Shown: positions 12,501 through 27,500 of the stretch, one piece after another
Position numbering within the stretch: position 1 is the first letter of the stretch
How the letters are laid out: each line of letters begins with the position of its first letter
Origin: Acanthaster planci
Lineage: Eukaryota > Echinodermata > Asteroidea > Valvatida > Acanthasteridae
Length of the DNA: 64,000 bases
Direction of reading: 5' to 3'
NCBI RefSeq assembly: GCF_001949145.1
Contig: NW_019091632.1
Location: 559,398-623,397 of the forward strand
Program-made: the position numbers and the translations under genes
The notes under the pieces: generated by a model
What the model saw: only the letters and a program-made list of their open reading frames with translations
What the model was told of the DNA's origin: nothing
Database searches by the model: none

Positions 12501-15500
12501 CACTGTGCTGCTTCTTTGTGATGGTATGGAAGTCAGCAGATGGCGGCAGATGAATGCCAATCATTTTAATTTTCTGAATGGTTGATCAGGTCTGGATCGC
12601 ACCTTCTCAGAGACTGGTTATTGTATACAGGCCACCGTATTCATCAAACCATCAAACCGCTGTGACTGCATTTATGAATGTGTTTTATTTAGAAACAGTC
12701 ACATTATTGAGTGAACCACCTGTAATTACTGGAAATTTTAGTATTCATGTTGATATGATTGGAAACCTTGATTCTGTGCACTTGAATGCTTGAATGAACA
12801 CGCAGCAGCATGTCACAACTCCTACTCATATACATGGTCACACATTGGATCTAATAATCACCCGTCAGTCAGAGTCCATTATCCAGGGCACGTCAATCTG
12901 TGACCAATTATCTTCTGATCATTTGTCGGTTTTGTGTAATATTCATTTCAATAAGCCATGCCCATCTGTGAAAGAAGTGTCATATAGGAAACTTAAGGCT
13001 GCCGATTTGGCTAAGTTTAGGGATGACATAGTCAATTCAGAATTGACTTAGGACTAAAACACTTATGGTTCATACTTCATTTTAATAATGACATCAAAAT
13101 GGCGAAGTGCGAGAGAAGAAATCTTGAAAGGAAATGGCATTTAACTCAGTCGCAGCAAGACTTGTTCAAAGTCAAGAAAAATAATGTCATATTTTCAAAG
13201 AAAATTGCTCGACAGGAATATGTTATACTGATTTAGTAGAAGAGACACGTACTGATCCTAAAGGAATTTTAACAGGGTTTCAGTTTTACCTCAACATACT
13301 GATGATTTGCAGCTTGCTAAACGTACAATTTTTTGTGTGTCCAGAAAGTTTTCAACATTAGGTCAAAACTTATTTGTATGAAGTGTTTGCCTACATATGG
13401 CATGCCTTTTTCTTCTCACCTAGAATCATCCGTTTTTACTGATTTTAGCCAACTGTCCCAAAGTTGTGTTTGTAAATTTGTGACTGGTTCCAGCAAGAAA
13501 ACATGCATACTTGATCCAATTCCCACTTAATTGCTCACTGATTGTCTGAATTCTTTGCCATTCATTACAACCTGTCTGCAATTTACAGTACATGTATGTT
13601 TCAAAACTGCTGGAAAGAGGATAGCAGACCAATTGCAATCTTATTTGACTTGGAATAATTTATATCCACTTATGCAGTCGTCTTACCGTAGATTTCATAG
13701 TACAAAAACAGCTCTATTGAAAGTTTTGAATGATTGATTTGTTGATGGCTATGAACTAAAAGCATGTCTCACTTTTGGAGTTATTAGACTTCAGTGTTGT
13801 AGTACTCGTACTCGGTACTCAAGTACAACTCAAGTACCGTTTTCAGAGTACTCATAATTGTACTCGGACGTCCAAGTACTCGTCCTCGAACTACAGTTCT
13901 TGTATTCGGGCTACAAAATACTCGGAACTCGACATCCAAAAATTGTACTCGAGCATCAAAGTACTCGTACTCGATTAACAGTACTCGATAAAAAAATCCT
14001 TTAAGTTAACTTACCACGCACAACCGTTAAAATAAGGTACAAAAATATCGACTCCAATGACCCAATATTCAATACGATTCTGACAAAGAGAAGGCCAAAC
14101 ATGGGACCATTAACGCATACGACCCATTCGCCGTCTGTGCGCGTACTTAACCAATCACGTATGCAAATTATATTGTGGTACTCCAGAATAGTCCCGTGAT
14201 TTACTTGGGCATCGGTAGTCTGGTTCCTGGACCCGAAAATTCTAACGACAGACCCACCATACGGAAAATCACAGGCATGTGAATAATTGAGTCTGGAAAA
14301 TAGACTTCACCACGCCGTGCACGTTGTGTCAACTGCTGCAACGCACGCGTAGTGACCGTGGCATTGCTAGCCAGATCACTTGTTCTTGTAGCCATGTCAT
14401 CAGCATGCGGTGTTTCTTTTACACAGTGGCAGGTCTTAGAGTCTCTAAATTAAGTTTAAACTACTTTTGAATTAGAGGTACTTGTACTCGTACTTGGAAT
14501 TAGAAGTACTTGTACTCATACTCGGAAGTGCAAGTACTTGTACTCGGAAACCAGTACTTGTACTCGGCTGGCAAAGTATTCGCCCTGTCTTTGTACTCGG
14601 CAGTCAAAGCACTCGGCAGTACTTGGTACTCGGAAAAAAGTACTCAACTACAACACTGTTAGACTTGAGTTCAGCATTTGACACACTAGACCATTATGTT
14701 CTGAGTATACCCCAGTTTTGGAGTTAATGGCACTGCCCTTAATTAGATTTGTTCATACATGTCTGACAGATCTCAAAAGGTTTTCGTTAATGGTAAACTA
14801 TCGGGTAAGCGTAAACTTGAATGGGGTGTTCCTCAAGGATTGTGCCTAGGCCCTTTATTGTTTACTCTATATACCAGTCAGCTGTTCGATATTGTCAAAG
14901 CTCATCATCCACATTTCCACTGTTATGCTGACGATACTCAACTATACTTATCATTTTGCCCTGATGAGGCTGGTAGCCAGGATTCTGCCCTGCCTGTCAC
15001 AGAGGCTTGTATGCAGAATGTACAACAATGGATGCTTGACGATGGGTTATTTTTGAACGACAATATAACAGAATTTGTTATTATCGGCCCTTGTCAACAA
15101 TTATCCAAGGTAACTTTGGACGGTGTTCAGGTTGGAAAATCTGTAGTTTCACCCTTTTCTGTTGCCCGCAATTTGAGTGCATGGTTTGATCCTGATTATC
15201 GTAACAGCTTGCATTATGGCTTGCCCAACACACAGATCAACCAACTTCAGAGAGTGCAGAATGCTTGTGCCTGCCTTGTCTATAATGCATCCAAGTTTAC
15301 CCGTTGATTTACACTGGCTTCCTGTTTGGTACAGAATTGAATTCAAAATTTGGTTGATGGCATACTTAATCTCACATGGCCTTAGAGCTCCACAGTATTT
15401 AACTTGTCTCTGTGAAGTCTCAATCCCGTTACTGTCTTCGCAGTTCCGGCGATGGTACGGCCACCCTTGGGGATTGAGCTTTCCAGTACAGTGCATCACA

Positions 15501-18500
15501 TCTCTGGAATGGACTTGCAACCTCCTCTTAGTTGTGCTACTAGTGTAAACACTTTTAAATCTAAGTTAAAAACTCATCTGTTTAAACAGGCATTTTATTG
15601 GTTTTTCTTATGTAATTTTCATTTTTGGTAGCAGTGTAATATCTTTTTGTTTATTTTATCTCAAAATTCTTTGAGATTTTTATGTCTGTCTCAATGAAGT
15701 ATGTAATATTATTTAATGTAATGCATCCGTGAACACTGTATGGAACGAGTGCAATATAAATTTCATTAAATAATAACAATCAGAACATAACAGAGCCAAA
15801 AGTGGATGTTTCATTAGATCAGTAGCATGCGAAGGTGATTTTTATGCAAAAACTTGCTGCAAGCAAGTGTCAGGGCTCAGTTCGGAGATTTTTGCTGAAC
15901 TTTGGTTCTGTTTGGGTTTGAACATGCACACACATGTACGTACATGTACAATGTACACTGGGACATCAAAGAGCTCACTATGAATGTGCTGTAGGACTTC
16001 CATGTAGGAAACACATTAATGCAAGCTATCAATCTCCTCCAACCCCATTCACAAGCAACTTCGATTTTAACTATTTTCTTTTTTAAACTGTTTCCCCAAA
16101 GTTTTTTAAGGAGTTAAAAATCCATAGAAAATGACCGTCGGAGGTGTGAAATTTTCTGACCATGTTTCGCCATTGAGGAAAGAATAAACCAAAAGCGGTT
16201 GTGTTTGGACCATGTTTGACTCAACAAAATGGTCATTGGATATGTGACAACAGTAAAACAGCAAGCTCAAATGGGAGTTCCCTACTTGACAGGGTACAAG
16301 ATCAAATTAGATTTCAAGCAAAATGTGTTTTGGTCGTTTTTCATAGCAGATTTAGCTATAGACTATGGCATTCATTGTTTTTGAACATGATTCAAAGACC
16401 TTGGTATCAATTCAGCATTTTTTCCCAGGATGGCGCCCGCCGCCAACGTGGCTGAGGGGTAATTTTCCATCAGTCTTTTTTCGAACATATAACGGCATTT
16501 TGTCCTTTGAGATTTGCAAACAACTTAGAGATCTTGCAAATTTCCATTACAATGTATTCACTTTGACCAAATGAAAGGCAAGCTAGGCCACTGCGCGCAC
16601 CAAATCTTGTCACGCGCTGGAGCCATGCACCGCCTGGCAAAATTGGCTTTTCCTCCAGCTTTGCCTTCAATCAAGCGTGAGTCTGACAATGTTCAGCATC
16701 CAGGCCAAATTTACCTTGCATGACTATTTATTACATGTACATGTACATCATGGGCCTAATATGGAATGTCAGGACATGGCTATCGGAGATTAGCATACAC
16801 ATTGTTTGTCTGAATATAAATAAGTAAAATTGTATACATGTACATGTAGTGAGAATTTAGCATTGTTAAGCAGCAGAAATGCCGTATGTTGCATGTTCTC
16901 AATTATTAGTGAATTTTCACCACATGCTCTTTACAGCCATCGCATGATGCGCGACCATCATAAGTATACTGTACATGTGCACACATACGTGTACATGTGT
17001 ATGTACACGTACACGCACAAGTCATATGCCAAATGTGGGTGCTCTGACCCATTTTTCGCCGTGTTTGCTTTTTTTATTCAGTTTTCATGCATGCATTCTG
17101 TTTGCTATCAATGCTTTGTCATATTAAAGCTGAACATCCCAACCGACCTGTTTGGTTCGAAAGTGCTATGTTCACCGATTTTTAGTTCCGTTCGGTGGTT
17201 CGGCTGCAGCCCTAGAAAGTGTTCCTGCAGCCTTGTCGTATGCATACAACTTTGAAGGCAGCACTGTTGGGAGCACATGTAATTGATTGGTCTGCAGTAT
17301 GGATTACCACATGTAACTGGTGGTGTATGACGTTGAAACTGGGGCATGTAAAAAATGATCGGCAAATTTCAAACACTTGGTCTAAAGCAGTTTACAATGA
17401 TCAAATACTGAATTATTCGAATACAAACACCCCTAGTAGACACTAGACAGGCTTGATGGACCCATACACCAGCCTACACACCCACTTTCCTGAAAAATGA
17501 AGGCATGAAATTCCTCAATTATATCAATCTATAATACAGTACACTGTATGTTAACATGCATTTCCCCCAAAGTGGTCACTTTCCACCTTCACGGTTAAGA
17601 CCTTATCTTCTAGAGACTGGTTTTTGATAGATTCTTGTTGCTTTGGAAAAGAAAGTAGTTACAGTGTACATAAAATTATAATATCATATTTACAATATAA
17701 AAATTCAGAAAAGACAAATTGTTAAACTGCTAAAAATAATAATCTAAAACACAAGAGTTCTACACTATATTCTGTATTATTTATCAACAATTCACCCTAA
17801 AACCAGCAGGGGTTTAATTGCAGTTACTAACGTGCAACAGAAGCACTGAACCTGTGGACAGAATTCGGAACAAACGACCTTCTAATGGAAGCTGTATGTG
17901 TCGCCAATTATTCTGTCAAAAGTGAGGAGTACAGTACGTGTTGCTAATTCTGCATGTTTTCATGGGGTATCCCATAAATGTCTCACCTTATGGATTTCAT
18001 GCCTCAGGGTTATTTAAATAAATAAAATTTCGACTTGAAACATGCGTGTCCCAACTCCCGAGTTGTTGCATTAACAAGGGTTACCATTTGTGGACCGTCT
18101 TCCCATAATACAATGAAATTGTCTAATCAAAACTGGCAAAGCGCAATAAACTTCATGTCATATTAAACTGCTATAATAATGTTCTGGTTTGGAAGACTCT
18201 ACTTTCAACAAGACAAAGGACAGGTTTACTGTCACATATTATGAATTTGATCTCAACTAATTTCTAAAACGTACAATGCAACAGTCACTGTCAGTCAAAG
18301 CCCACCCTGTGCTCTTCAGTTCACGATTAAACACGATGTACATTGTACATGCACAATGCCACACGCTGCTTGTTGAGAGCTTGACTATGTTTTTCAGAGT
18401 CTAATTAGTATCCATGATCACATCATGACACATTATGCACTGCAGTGTCTACACACAGAAATATTTTTTTTCTGAATTCACATGACACACAGAAGAACTC

Positions 18501-21500
18501 AGCATGAAGTAGATATGTTTGAATTACTTTTTGGAAGAGCAGTATGTATATGCCGTGTAGTGTGGAGAATCAACTGATGGTCTGACTCTCTTCAGGTGGA
18601 TTTCTGCTCCATTGGATGACTAGTTTCAAGTATTCAATGCACATCACAATATCTATTGATACTGAACCAGTACCACACAAACTCAGCAGTAACTCAACAT
18701 CATCACAAAGAGAGCCTGCCCACAGACTTCAAGAGCAACACAATGGATAATTCAACTGGATTATACGAGTTCTCAAACTATTCAAACTTTGTTCACAAGA
18801 AAAATGATTGCATTGGAAACCGGGACATGAGTTGCATTGTTAACGTGGTTGTAATGAGCCTAATCTCCTCATTCTGCCTCATCTGCAACTCATTTACCCT
18901 GTTGGTGTTACATCGCATTCATGACATGCACGATGTCACCAAGCTGCTGATGAGGGCTCTGACGATTGCTGACCTAGGAGTGGGCTTCTTTGGTCTTCTC
19001 ACTGCAAGTCTCAAACTATACACTGTTATAGATGTCATAGAAAATGTGGCCGAATTTTTCCAACTGGTCGGTTTATGCATTCTTGCAATGATTACTGTGG
19101 TCCGGTACATTGCGGTTTCACAACCTCTGAGACTTGAAACCCTTGTCACTACAAGACGAACTTACATTGGCCTAGCATGTGTAACTTCACTGTGCCTGGC
19201 TGTTAACACTTGTGAGCTGATAACTGATTTCTTGAAAGAGGATTTTAAGGCATTGGAGACACTTTTCGACATTTGTTCATACTTCTTTCCAGGCTTTGTT
19301 GGTTTCAGTGTCATTACTATGTACGTGAAACTTCTTCTGATTGCAAGGCATCAGGCACGGCGCATAGCAGCAGCTGAGGTCAACGCTGAAGATGCGCAGG
19401 TCCAGCTGCACCGCTCGAATATCAGATCTCTCAAAACGTTCTTGATCATCACAGCTACTTTGTATATCACTTGGCTACCATCACTTTTCCTCTTCACTCA
19501 AGCTAAATACAATTATGTTTACACTTTCCTGGAAAGTCTGCGCTTCAGCAATTCCTGGTTCAACACAGTCGTCTACTCCTGGAGGAATGAGACTTTCAGA
19601 AAGGTAGCCAAGAAACTCATTTGTCAAAAAGGCAGGGAGTGAAACTCAAAAAAGTTTAGAACAAAAAATATACAAGCTGGGGAATCAATAACTTTGGTTA
19701 AGACTAGGTCGCTACAATGTAACAGAAAGACACTAGTAATTTTTTTAGTGAATACCTATGTGGCAGTACAATGACAGCCTATCAGGTTCTTAAACCAATG
19801 GATTCGATGGAGAAGCGACTGGAATCAGGATGTTTACATTTAAATGTACACTCAATTCGAAGCTTTTTCCACCACTAGCACTGCCATCACCGCCTTCGAT
19901 CCAAGCAACATAGAAGTTCAATGCCAACTGCACATCGTTCCGATTGGTTCACCGTTCCTTGACAACCCATACCCCACATGCCTCAGGAAAAATGAGATGG
20001 GCAATTGAGACACAAACAACACACTGAAGCCCCTTGATGCAAAAGTCACAGCAAGGAATAACCTCCTGCGATGACTGGCCAGATCATCTTTGGTAACCAG
20101 TACATTGACTCTCCATCAATGCTCTTGCACTTGTGTAAAGTGCTGCCCAGTAATCCACCTCGGTATGGTGCTACAGTGCCTATGTTCACAAGCTAAACAC
20201 ACCCTCAATGGCACCATGAGGATTATCACTGGATGCCTGTGCACTAACTCCACGGATCTCCTTCTCTTGCTTGCAAACATCATGCCTATCAAGCTGCACT
20301 GGGAGTACTCCACTGACAAGCTGGACATGCAAATGCACAGTGTAAACATGTAAACATTGTACACTTACATACACTAAAGACTTTAATGATAACCTGGAAT
20401 GATGTTCAGACAAACTGACATTTTCTTGGTTGAACAACTTTATACCATGTCTGAAATCTGGAGGAATCAGAGTGAAATCATCTTCCCAGATTCTTGATGG
20501 CTACAGAACAATAGTGCAGCTATAAAATGTTCAGTAAACACCAAAATATTTATCATGATATCCCTCAACAAACCCCATAATCACAGGTACGTGCCACAAC
20601 AAATCATGTACATATATCTAAACCACTCAATGAAGAATGTAACAGGACAATATGAGTTCCCAACCACCTCAAGTTTTGCTAATGAGGAAAATTAACACCA
20701 ATATATTTATCACAACGATACCCCTCAACAAATCCAATCACCACAGGCAAGTGCCGACAAAAAGCATCTATCACAACAACTCAATGAAGAGTGTAGAAGG
20801 ACCATAAAAGTTCTCAACCACTACAACCTTTGCTAGCGAGCAAAATGAACACATTGCAAGCCACGACATGAGTTGTACTATTAGCATGGGTGTCATGAGC
20901 CTAATCTCCTTATTTAAGCATCTTCTGCAACTCATGCGCCCTGCCAGTGTTACATCCCATACACAATATGCACAACGTCACAAAGTGGCTGGTGGTGGCT
21001 CTGACAATTGTCAACAGTGGAATGGGCTATTCTGGTCTTCTCAATGCAAGTCTGAACTGTAACTTGTTGCCAAGGTCGTAGGAAATGTGGGCGAATTTTT
21101 CTAGCCGGTCAGTTTGTGTTTTCTGGCAATGATTGCTGTGGTCAAGAGCACTGTAGTTTTACAGCCTCTGAAGCTCAAAAACCCTGGTCAACAACCAACA
21201 AGCTTATATAAACTCACACAGTTGTCTCAACCTGAGCAGGCGCAAACTTCGGCAACTGACTGCTGCCTATTGGTCAAGGAGGAATTTCAAGCATGTGCAC
21301 CACCTGTGTTCGAACAGGATGGCCCTGTAGTAATGGCTTCTAATTTTGGTCGTCAGATTTGTCTATATTGGCTTGAAATGTAGAACTGAGTCTTCTTGCT
21401 GTCAACTGCAATGTGACAGCTGACTTTTATTATATGGCAGCATTTAGAGAATTATATGAGATAACTAATTGCCTTCATTGAGTTTCTCCTTTTGCCGTGG

Positions 21501-24500
21501 TTGTCTTTCATGGGAAACTGCTACTTATTGCAAGGCATCAGGCACGGCGCATAGCAGCAGCCGAGGTCAACACTGAAGATGCACAGGTCCAGCTGCACCG
21601 CTCATATGTCAGACCTCTCAAAACATTTCTGATCATCACAGCAACAGTCTGTATTACTTGGCCACTTTCACGTTCGTCTTCAGTCTTCAGTCTCCCTCAC
21701 ACTGATTACGTTGACACTTTGGTGGAAGGTCTGCAATTCCTGGCTCAACATGGTCATCTGCTCCTGGAGAAATGAGCCTTTTAAAAAGGTCATCAAAAAC
21801 CTCATTGTCAAAAAGCAAAATAGTCAAGCTCAAAAAACTAAAACAAAACTAAAGATTCTATCTCTGTTGTAAAAAAACAAGAGGGATTTTCAGTGCATTC
21901 TCTTATTTGGGGAAAAATGTATTTGTTCATGTTTATTACAAGGAAAACCAAGCCTTTTCGCTGCAGCGAATCATGCCTAGTTCCTGCTTGCATGACAGTG
22001 ATGAAATCTCGACTCATTCACACTTGCTTTCGCAGTTTTGAGTTTTTTCAACTTCTTGCCAGAGGGCCGCTTGAGTACCTGTATTTCATGACATCGTCGG
22101 TAAATATTTGAACAGTTTCATTGGGTCCAAGACTAACATAGTTGAAAGCAAGTTCATATCTCTTATCAAATGTAAGTAACAAGGCACTTCTGGTTTTGAC
22201 CAATTTCAACAAGAAGCAAAGGTCACGTGATTTTACGTACGTGATGAAAACTCAAGACGTACATTTTTCTACCACTCGCCACAAAAAGCAAGATGTGGAA
22301 TCTCACGGTTGACCATACCAGTATGTAGATGTTTAAAGATTAAACTGTTTGAACTTTAATTGCATTTAATTTGATACTTTGTGTAGACTATGAAATATTA
22401 TTGTGAGAACATGTCAAAATGTTAAAAGGAAACCTGGCAACAATGTTTAGGCCTAATTGTTTCCCCACCGGTACAGTATGTAATTTTTAGGGCTGTATAT
22501 CAACACCATATGCCTGAGGAACACCCAACCGATAATGTCAAGAACCAAATTCAAATTCAAAGAATTGGGTGGCTGTCACCAAATTAATTACTTATCTGGG
22601 ACCTCTTGAGGGGATTTGGAAACTCTGTGGAGCAGTCTAAGGAGTTAAAACACACATTTCCAAAGATTTTTTTAATTTTGCAATCAGCAACCTAAAAATC
22701 CTTAAAATACAGCTTTCATAATCTGTCTGGGTTAAAACGGTAGATCAAGTCATGGCCCATTAAATACAGCTCACTGTACGAAACTAATTAACCCATTAAA
22801 GCTTGCTGACAATATATGACCACAATGTAATTGGCACCAAGAAAAACAGGCCGCAATTTTACTGCTCAAAATGTAATAAATGTGGGGGAGTGGAAACGTC
22901 AATCAAATTACAGTCTGAATTGTTGCCTATGTGATAATATGATACAATAAAATGGTTTATATTCACATGCACGACCATGTTGTTATAGGACTAATTAGAA
23001 ACAGAACAAATTGAAAAGCATATTCATCGAAAATAATTTTAAAAGCTTTAAAACTTTGCCACATAGTGGCTGACTGGCTCCAATTCCAAAAGGTTGGTCA
23101 GACTCACTGAACTCCTCCCACACAGAAATGTGGGTGAGGTCTGCTATTGAATACCTACCCCAAACAGTCGCTAAATATGCAAATTCCTTTTGCATCTGAT
23201 TCAATTTGCNNNNNNNNNNNNNNNNNNNNNNNNNNNNNNNNNNNNNNNNNNNNNNNNNNNNNNNNNNNNNNNNNNNNNNNNNNNNNNNNNNNNNNNNNNN
23301 NNNNNNNNNNNNNNNNNNNNNNNNNNNNNNNNNNNNNNNNNNNNNNNNNNNNNNNNNNNNNNNNNNNNNNNNNNNNNNNNNNNNNNNNNNNNNNNNNNNN
23401 NNNNNNNNNNNNNNNNNNNNNNNNNNNNNNNNNNNNNNNNNNNNNNNNNNNNNNNNNNNNNNNNNNNNNNNNNNNNNNNNNNNNNNNNNNNNNNNNNNNN
23501 NNNNNNNNNNNNNNNNNNNNNNNNNNNNNNNNNNNNNNNNNNNNNNNNNNNNNNNNNNNNNNNNNNNNNNNNNNNNNNNNNNNNNNNNNNNNNNNNNNNN
23601 NNNNNNNNNNNNNNNNNNNNNNNNNNNNNNNNNNNNNNNNNNNNNNNNNNNNNNNNNNNNNNNNNNNNNNNNNNNNNNNNNNNNNNNNNNNNNNNNNNNN
23701 NNNNNNNNNNNNNNNNNNNNNNNNNNNNNNNNNNNNNNNNNNNNNNNNNNNNNNNNNNNNNNNNNNNNNNNNNNNNNNNNNNNNNNNNNNNNNNNNNNNN
23801 NNNNNNNNNNNNNNNNNNNNNNNNNNNNNNNNNNNNNNNNNNNNNNNNNNNNNNNNNNNNNNNNNNNNNNNNNNNNNNNNNNNNNNNNNNNNNNNNNNNN
23901 NNNNNNNNNNNNNNNNNNNNNNNNNNNNNNNNNNNNNNNNNNNNNNNNNNNNNNNNNNNNNNNNNNNNNNNNNNNNNNNNNNNNNNNNNNNNNNNNNNNN
24001 NNNNNNNNNNNNNNNNNNNNNNNNNNNNNNNNNNNNNNNNNNNNNNNNNNNNNNNNNNNNNNNNNNNNNNNNNNNNNNNNNNNNNNNNNNNNNNNNNNNN
24101 NNNNGGCTGATGTAGCAGATCTGGTCTGTTGGGAAAGATCACCGGTACCCGGACGAAAAATCTGGTCAGACGCGGGAACCATGGCTGGCATGGCCAGAAG
24201 GGGGCAATGAGGACACGACAGCGTTCCCTTTCGATCTTGGAGAGAACTGCCAGTATTACGGATATTGGAGGGAAAGCGTAGGCCAACATCCCTTCCCAAT
24301 TGATTTGAAGAGCATTCGTTGCCCAGGCTTGCGGGTGGTAAAATCTGGTGAGGAACACTGGCAGTTGGGCATTCTCCGCCGAGGCGAAAAGACTGATGTT
24401 TGGTTTATCTACTTCAGCGAAAATCTGTTCGACTACACTGGTGTGACTACACTCATGGTTGATGATGAAGACCAGCTGATTTGTGATGTTGAAAGTAAGG

Positions 24501-27500
24501 CGGGTAGAAACCTCTGCTTCATTTAACAATTTGCTGTGATCAGCCAGTCGTCCAGGTACTGGAACAGCATGACATTCTGCTTTCGAAGGTAAGCAGTGAC
24601 GATCTTTCCAACCCTCGAGAACACTCTCGGTGAAGTGGAGAGGCTGCAGGGGAGAGCCGTGAATTCGAAGAGGTTCCCTTTGTATAGGAAGCGTAGGTAT
24701 TTGTAGCTTCGTGGGTGAATCGCAATGTGAAGGTAGGCATCTTTCAAGTCTATGGAAGAGGCCCAGCATGGAACCTGTAGAGATTGGGTGACCGTCCAAA
24801 GGGTCTCCATGCAGAATTTCTTCGGGCGGATAAATTGGTTCAGAGGTTTGAGGTTGATAATAGGTCGCCAGCTGTTGAGTTCCTTCTTTGGAGTCACTGC
24901 TTACCTTCGAAAGCGGAATGTCATGGTGTTCCAGTACCTGGACGACTGAGATGAAACCCTTGTTTGCTTGAGATTTGGGAAACGGGCAGATAGCATGTTT
25001 CCGAAGGAGAGAGTCCAGTGCCTGTCGTTTGTATTTTTTGTCAGTGGGAACTGAAGTCGGATGGAGGATGCATACAGATGAAGGGATGCTCGTGAATTCA
25101 AGGGCGTATCCGTAAAGAATGGTCACGAGCACGCAGCTGTCTGATGTGACTTTCTCCCAAGACCCTGTGAAGAGTTGAAGTCACCTGCCGACGGGTCTGA
25201 GATCGGCAGGCGGAGGAAAATCTCAATAGTCATCAATGCTTACCCCCAGGAGGTTGGGGGGTAGCGCGGCTCAGTAGTTCTTCCTTTGAAGCTCCTCTGG
25301 GGTGGCTTGGTGGGCCGAGAGGAGGATAAACGGCCGGGATTCGTCTGGTAACTGGGTTGACAGAAGGGGCGAAAGGAACCATAACTGCCCTGACGTGGTG
25401 GTCTGAAGGGTCGAGCCCGGCGATTATCGCCAAAGTATTGGCGAGGTGGAGCCACCTGTGGAAGGTCAAGGAAGCTAAGTTTACGTGTTGTGTCAATACG
25501 CTCAACTTCAGACTCCAGCATCTCCATGAACTTCCCCACGAAAAGGTCTTTGCCATAAAGAGGAAGTTCCTGAAGGCTTGACTTGACTCCCTCATAGGGA
25601 ATGTTCATGGCATCCAAAGTGTTGGATCTGTGTGCAGAAATGGCTAGAACAGAGATCTGAATGAACTGCTTGAAGATAGAGTTGATGTTCTCACCAAGTG
25701 CTCGAAGTGAAACAGCTGCCGGGTCTGGGGTAATTGGTGATCTTCATCACATGCTCGGGCCAAATACTCAGAGAGGAGTGCCGTAAACACAGTGCAGCGA
25801 AGGCCATGCCATTAGGCTTTGTCGAGTTACCAAGAGTAGACTCGACAAAACACTTGTCCTTGTCTTTATATGGAGACTTTCCTGTAGGCTTGTGAGTGTC
25901 GGAGGAAAGTTTATCTTTAGCCTCCGTTGGAATCTCAGGGACAGAGAGGAAGTTATCAAAGTCCTCCCTACCAAACTGAAAATAAGTTGAGGCCCTGGGT
26001 GGGTATGGACGCCATTGTTTGGAACCGGAGAGAACTTTAAACATCTTGATGCATTAGAGGTCAAGTGGAAGTTTGGGAAAAATCGGCGTTGATATCTCCT
26101 AGCGGGGTGGCGCTTGAAGGAAGCATGTGAAGAGGCCTCAGCCGTAGATTGATTGGAAGGCAGGCCTAATATGTGGATCATCGAGAAGACGGAGCTGTGC
26201 CTCAGGAAGGTTAAGGTTGGCTGCAGAGGAGATATCCTCATCTTCAGAGGACATATCCCGCTCCATCCGGAGTTGATCCGCGGAAGGAGGAACGTCATCA
26301 TGTCTTGTTGGGTGGCCAGGGGCAGGAGCAGGAGGTGAGCTGTAGTCTGTGCCAGAACCTGGATAAGTCGAAGGGACGAAACCATTATATGAAGATCAGA
26401 TCGCCAATGAATGCAGGTTCGGATGCGGATGCAGATCCAGATGTGGATGCGGATCCGAATGCAGATGTGGATCTGGATGTGGAACTGGATGCGGATGTGG
26501 ATGCGGATCCGGATCACGTTGCGCCGGCAAAGGGTCCAGATCTGGGGCCGTTGCTGTGGGAGCAGAGCTGGGCTCTAGACAGCTGGCTATAGAAGAAAGC
26601 TTCTCCGAGAGCATGCGGACCGCTGACATGATGTTGGCCGATGCATCCCCCTTCTGTGAGGAGTGTCACTTCTTACGCTTAGACCCCATAGAAGAAGATG
26701 AAGAATGTTTGCATTTATTGTGTACGGGAGAACTGGTTGGAGAGCTAGCGGTTGACGCCTGGCGAATTGGGGCATTGGAGGCCTGCCCAGACTGCAGTAA
26801 AGATACAGCAGGAGAGGGCTGGTGAACTGCAGAGGTAGAAGCAGTCTTCTCAGAAAGGCCCAGGTGGTAGCCGGAAGACAGGGTGACATACAGGGGTCAA
26901 AAACCCTGACAGCGCAGGAGGCAGGTGGGCTCTGTTGTCCTGGGCGCGGGTGGTGGTGAGCCCGCATGGCCCGGTATTGTCTGTGCAGGTACCGCACCGG
27001 GGAGCAGCGTTGTGTTGTCCTGTGGAGTGTTAGCGTCTTTGTCACGACCGGGTGCCCCGGTTAAAAGGGTGTCTGAAGACAATGGCACCAGGGGTGATGC
27101 GGCTGGTGTAGCTAGCGTTGGCGGCATGGGACCGCTCCGGCTTGTAGAATTGTGACCCATGGCGATGTCGAGTGTTGCCCACGACAGCTTGTTGTCGGGA
27201 CTCAGAAGTGTTGCGCCCATGCCCAGCAAGCAGGGGAATCTCAATCCCAAGTGCAGTGCCACTCTACACTATCGTTGACTGCGATACTTTGGTGTTGTGT
27301 TGGGGAACTGAGCATATGGATATCGCACGCACTGCAGCTCAGGCCCTTGAAGCGTGGCGTGGGCTAACCCTGAACTGAACCAAAGATGGTATTGCCAGCA
27401 GGGATTAGCCGCAGGATCACAAGTTTAGCAAGATGCCACTTGATCCTCCGTGGACCGACTCCTGTCGGTCTATAGGGGAATGTGGAGTCACAGAATTCAG

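Noticed and set aside
18656-18742. Longer N-termini for receptors 2 and 3
   Set aside because: The extensions begin at TTG, not ATG; the ATG at 18743 and 31627 aligns with the other copies and sits in a good context.
20196-20345. [11 protein letters not shown]...[10 protein letters not shown] as a second GPCR type (TM2-like)
   Set aside because: The motif order matches the post-catalytic part of non-LTR polymerases, recurs behind three receptors, and the companion ARNNLL segment supports a LINE.
23201-25132. 643-codon minus ORF through the assembly gap
   Set aside because: About half of it is N; the length is an artefact. Only the DIRS motifs right of 24105 are evidence.
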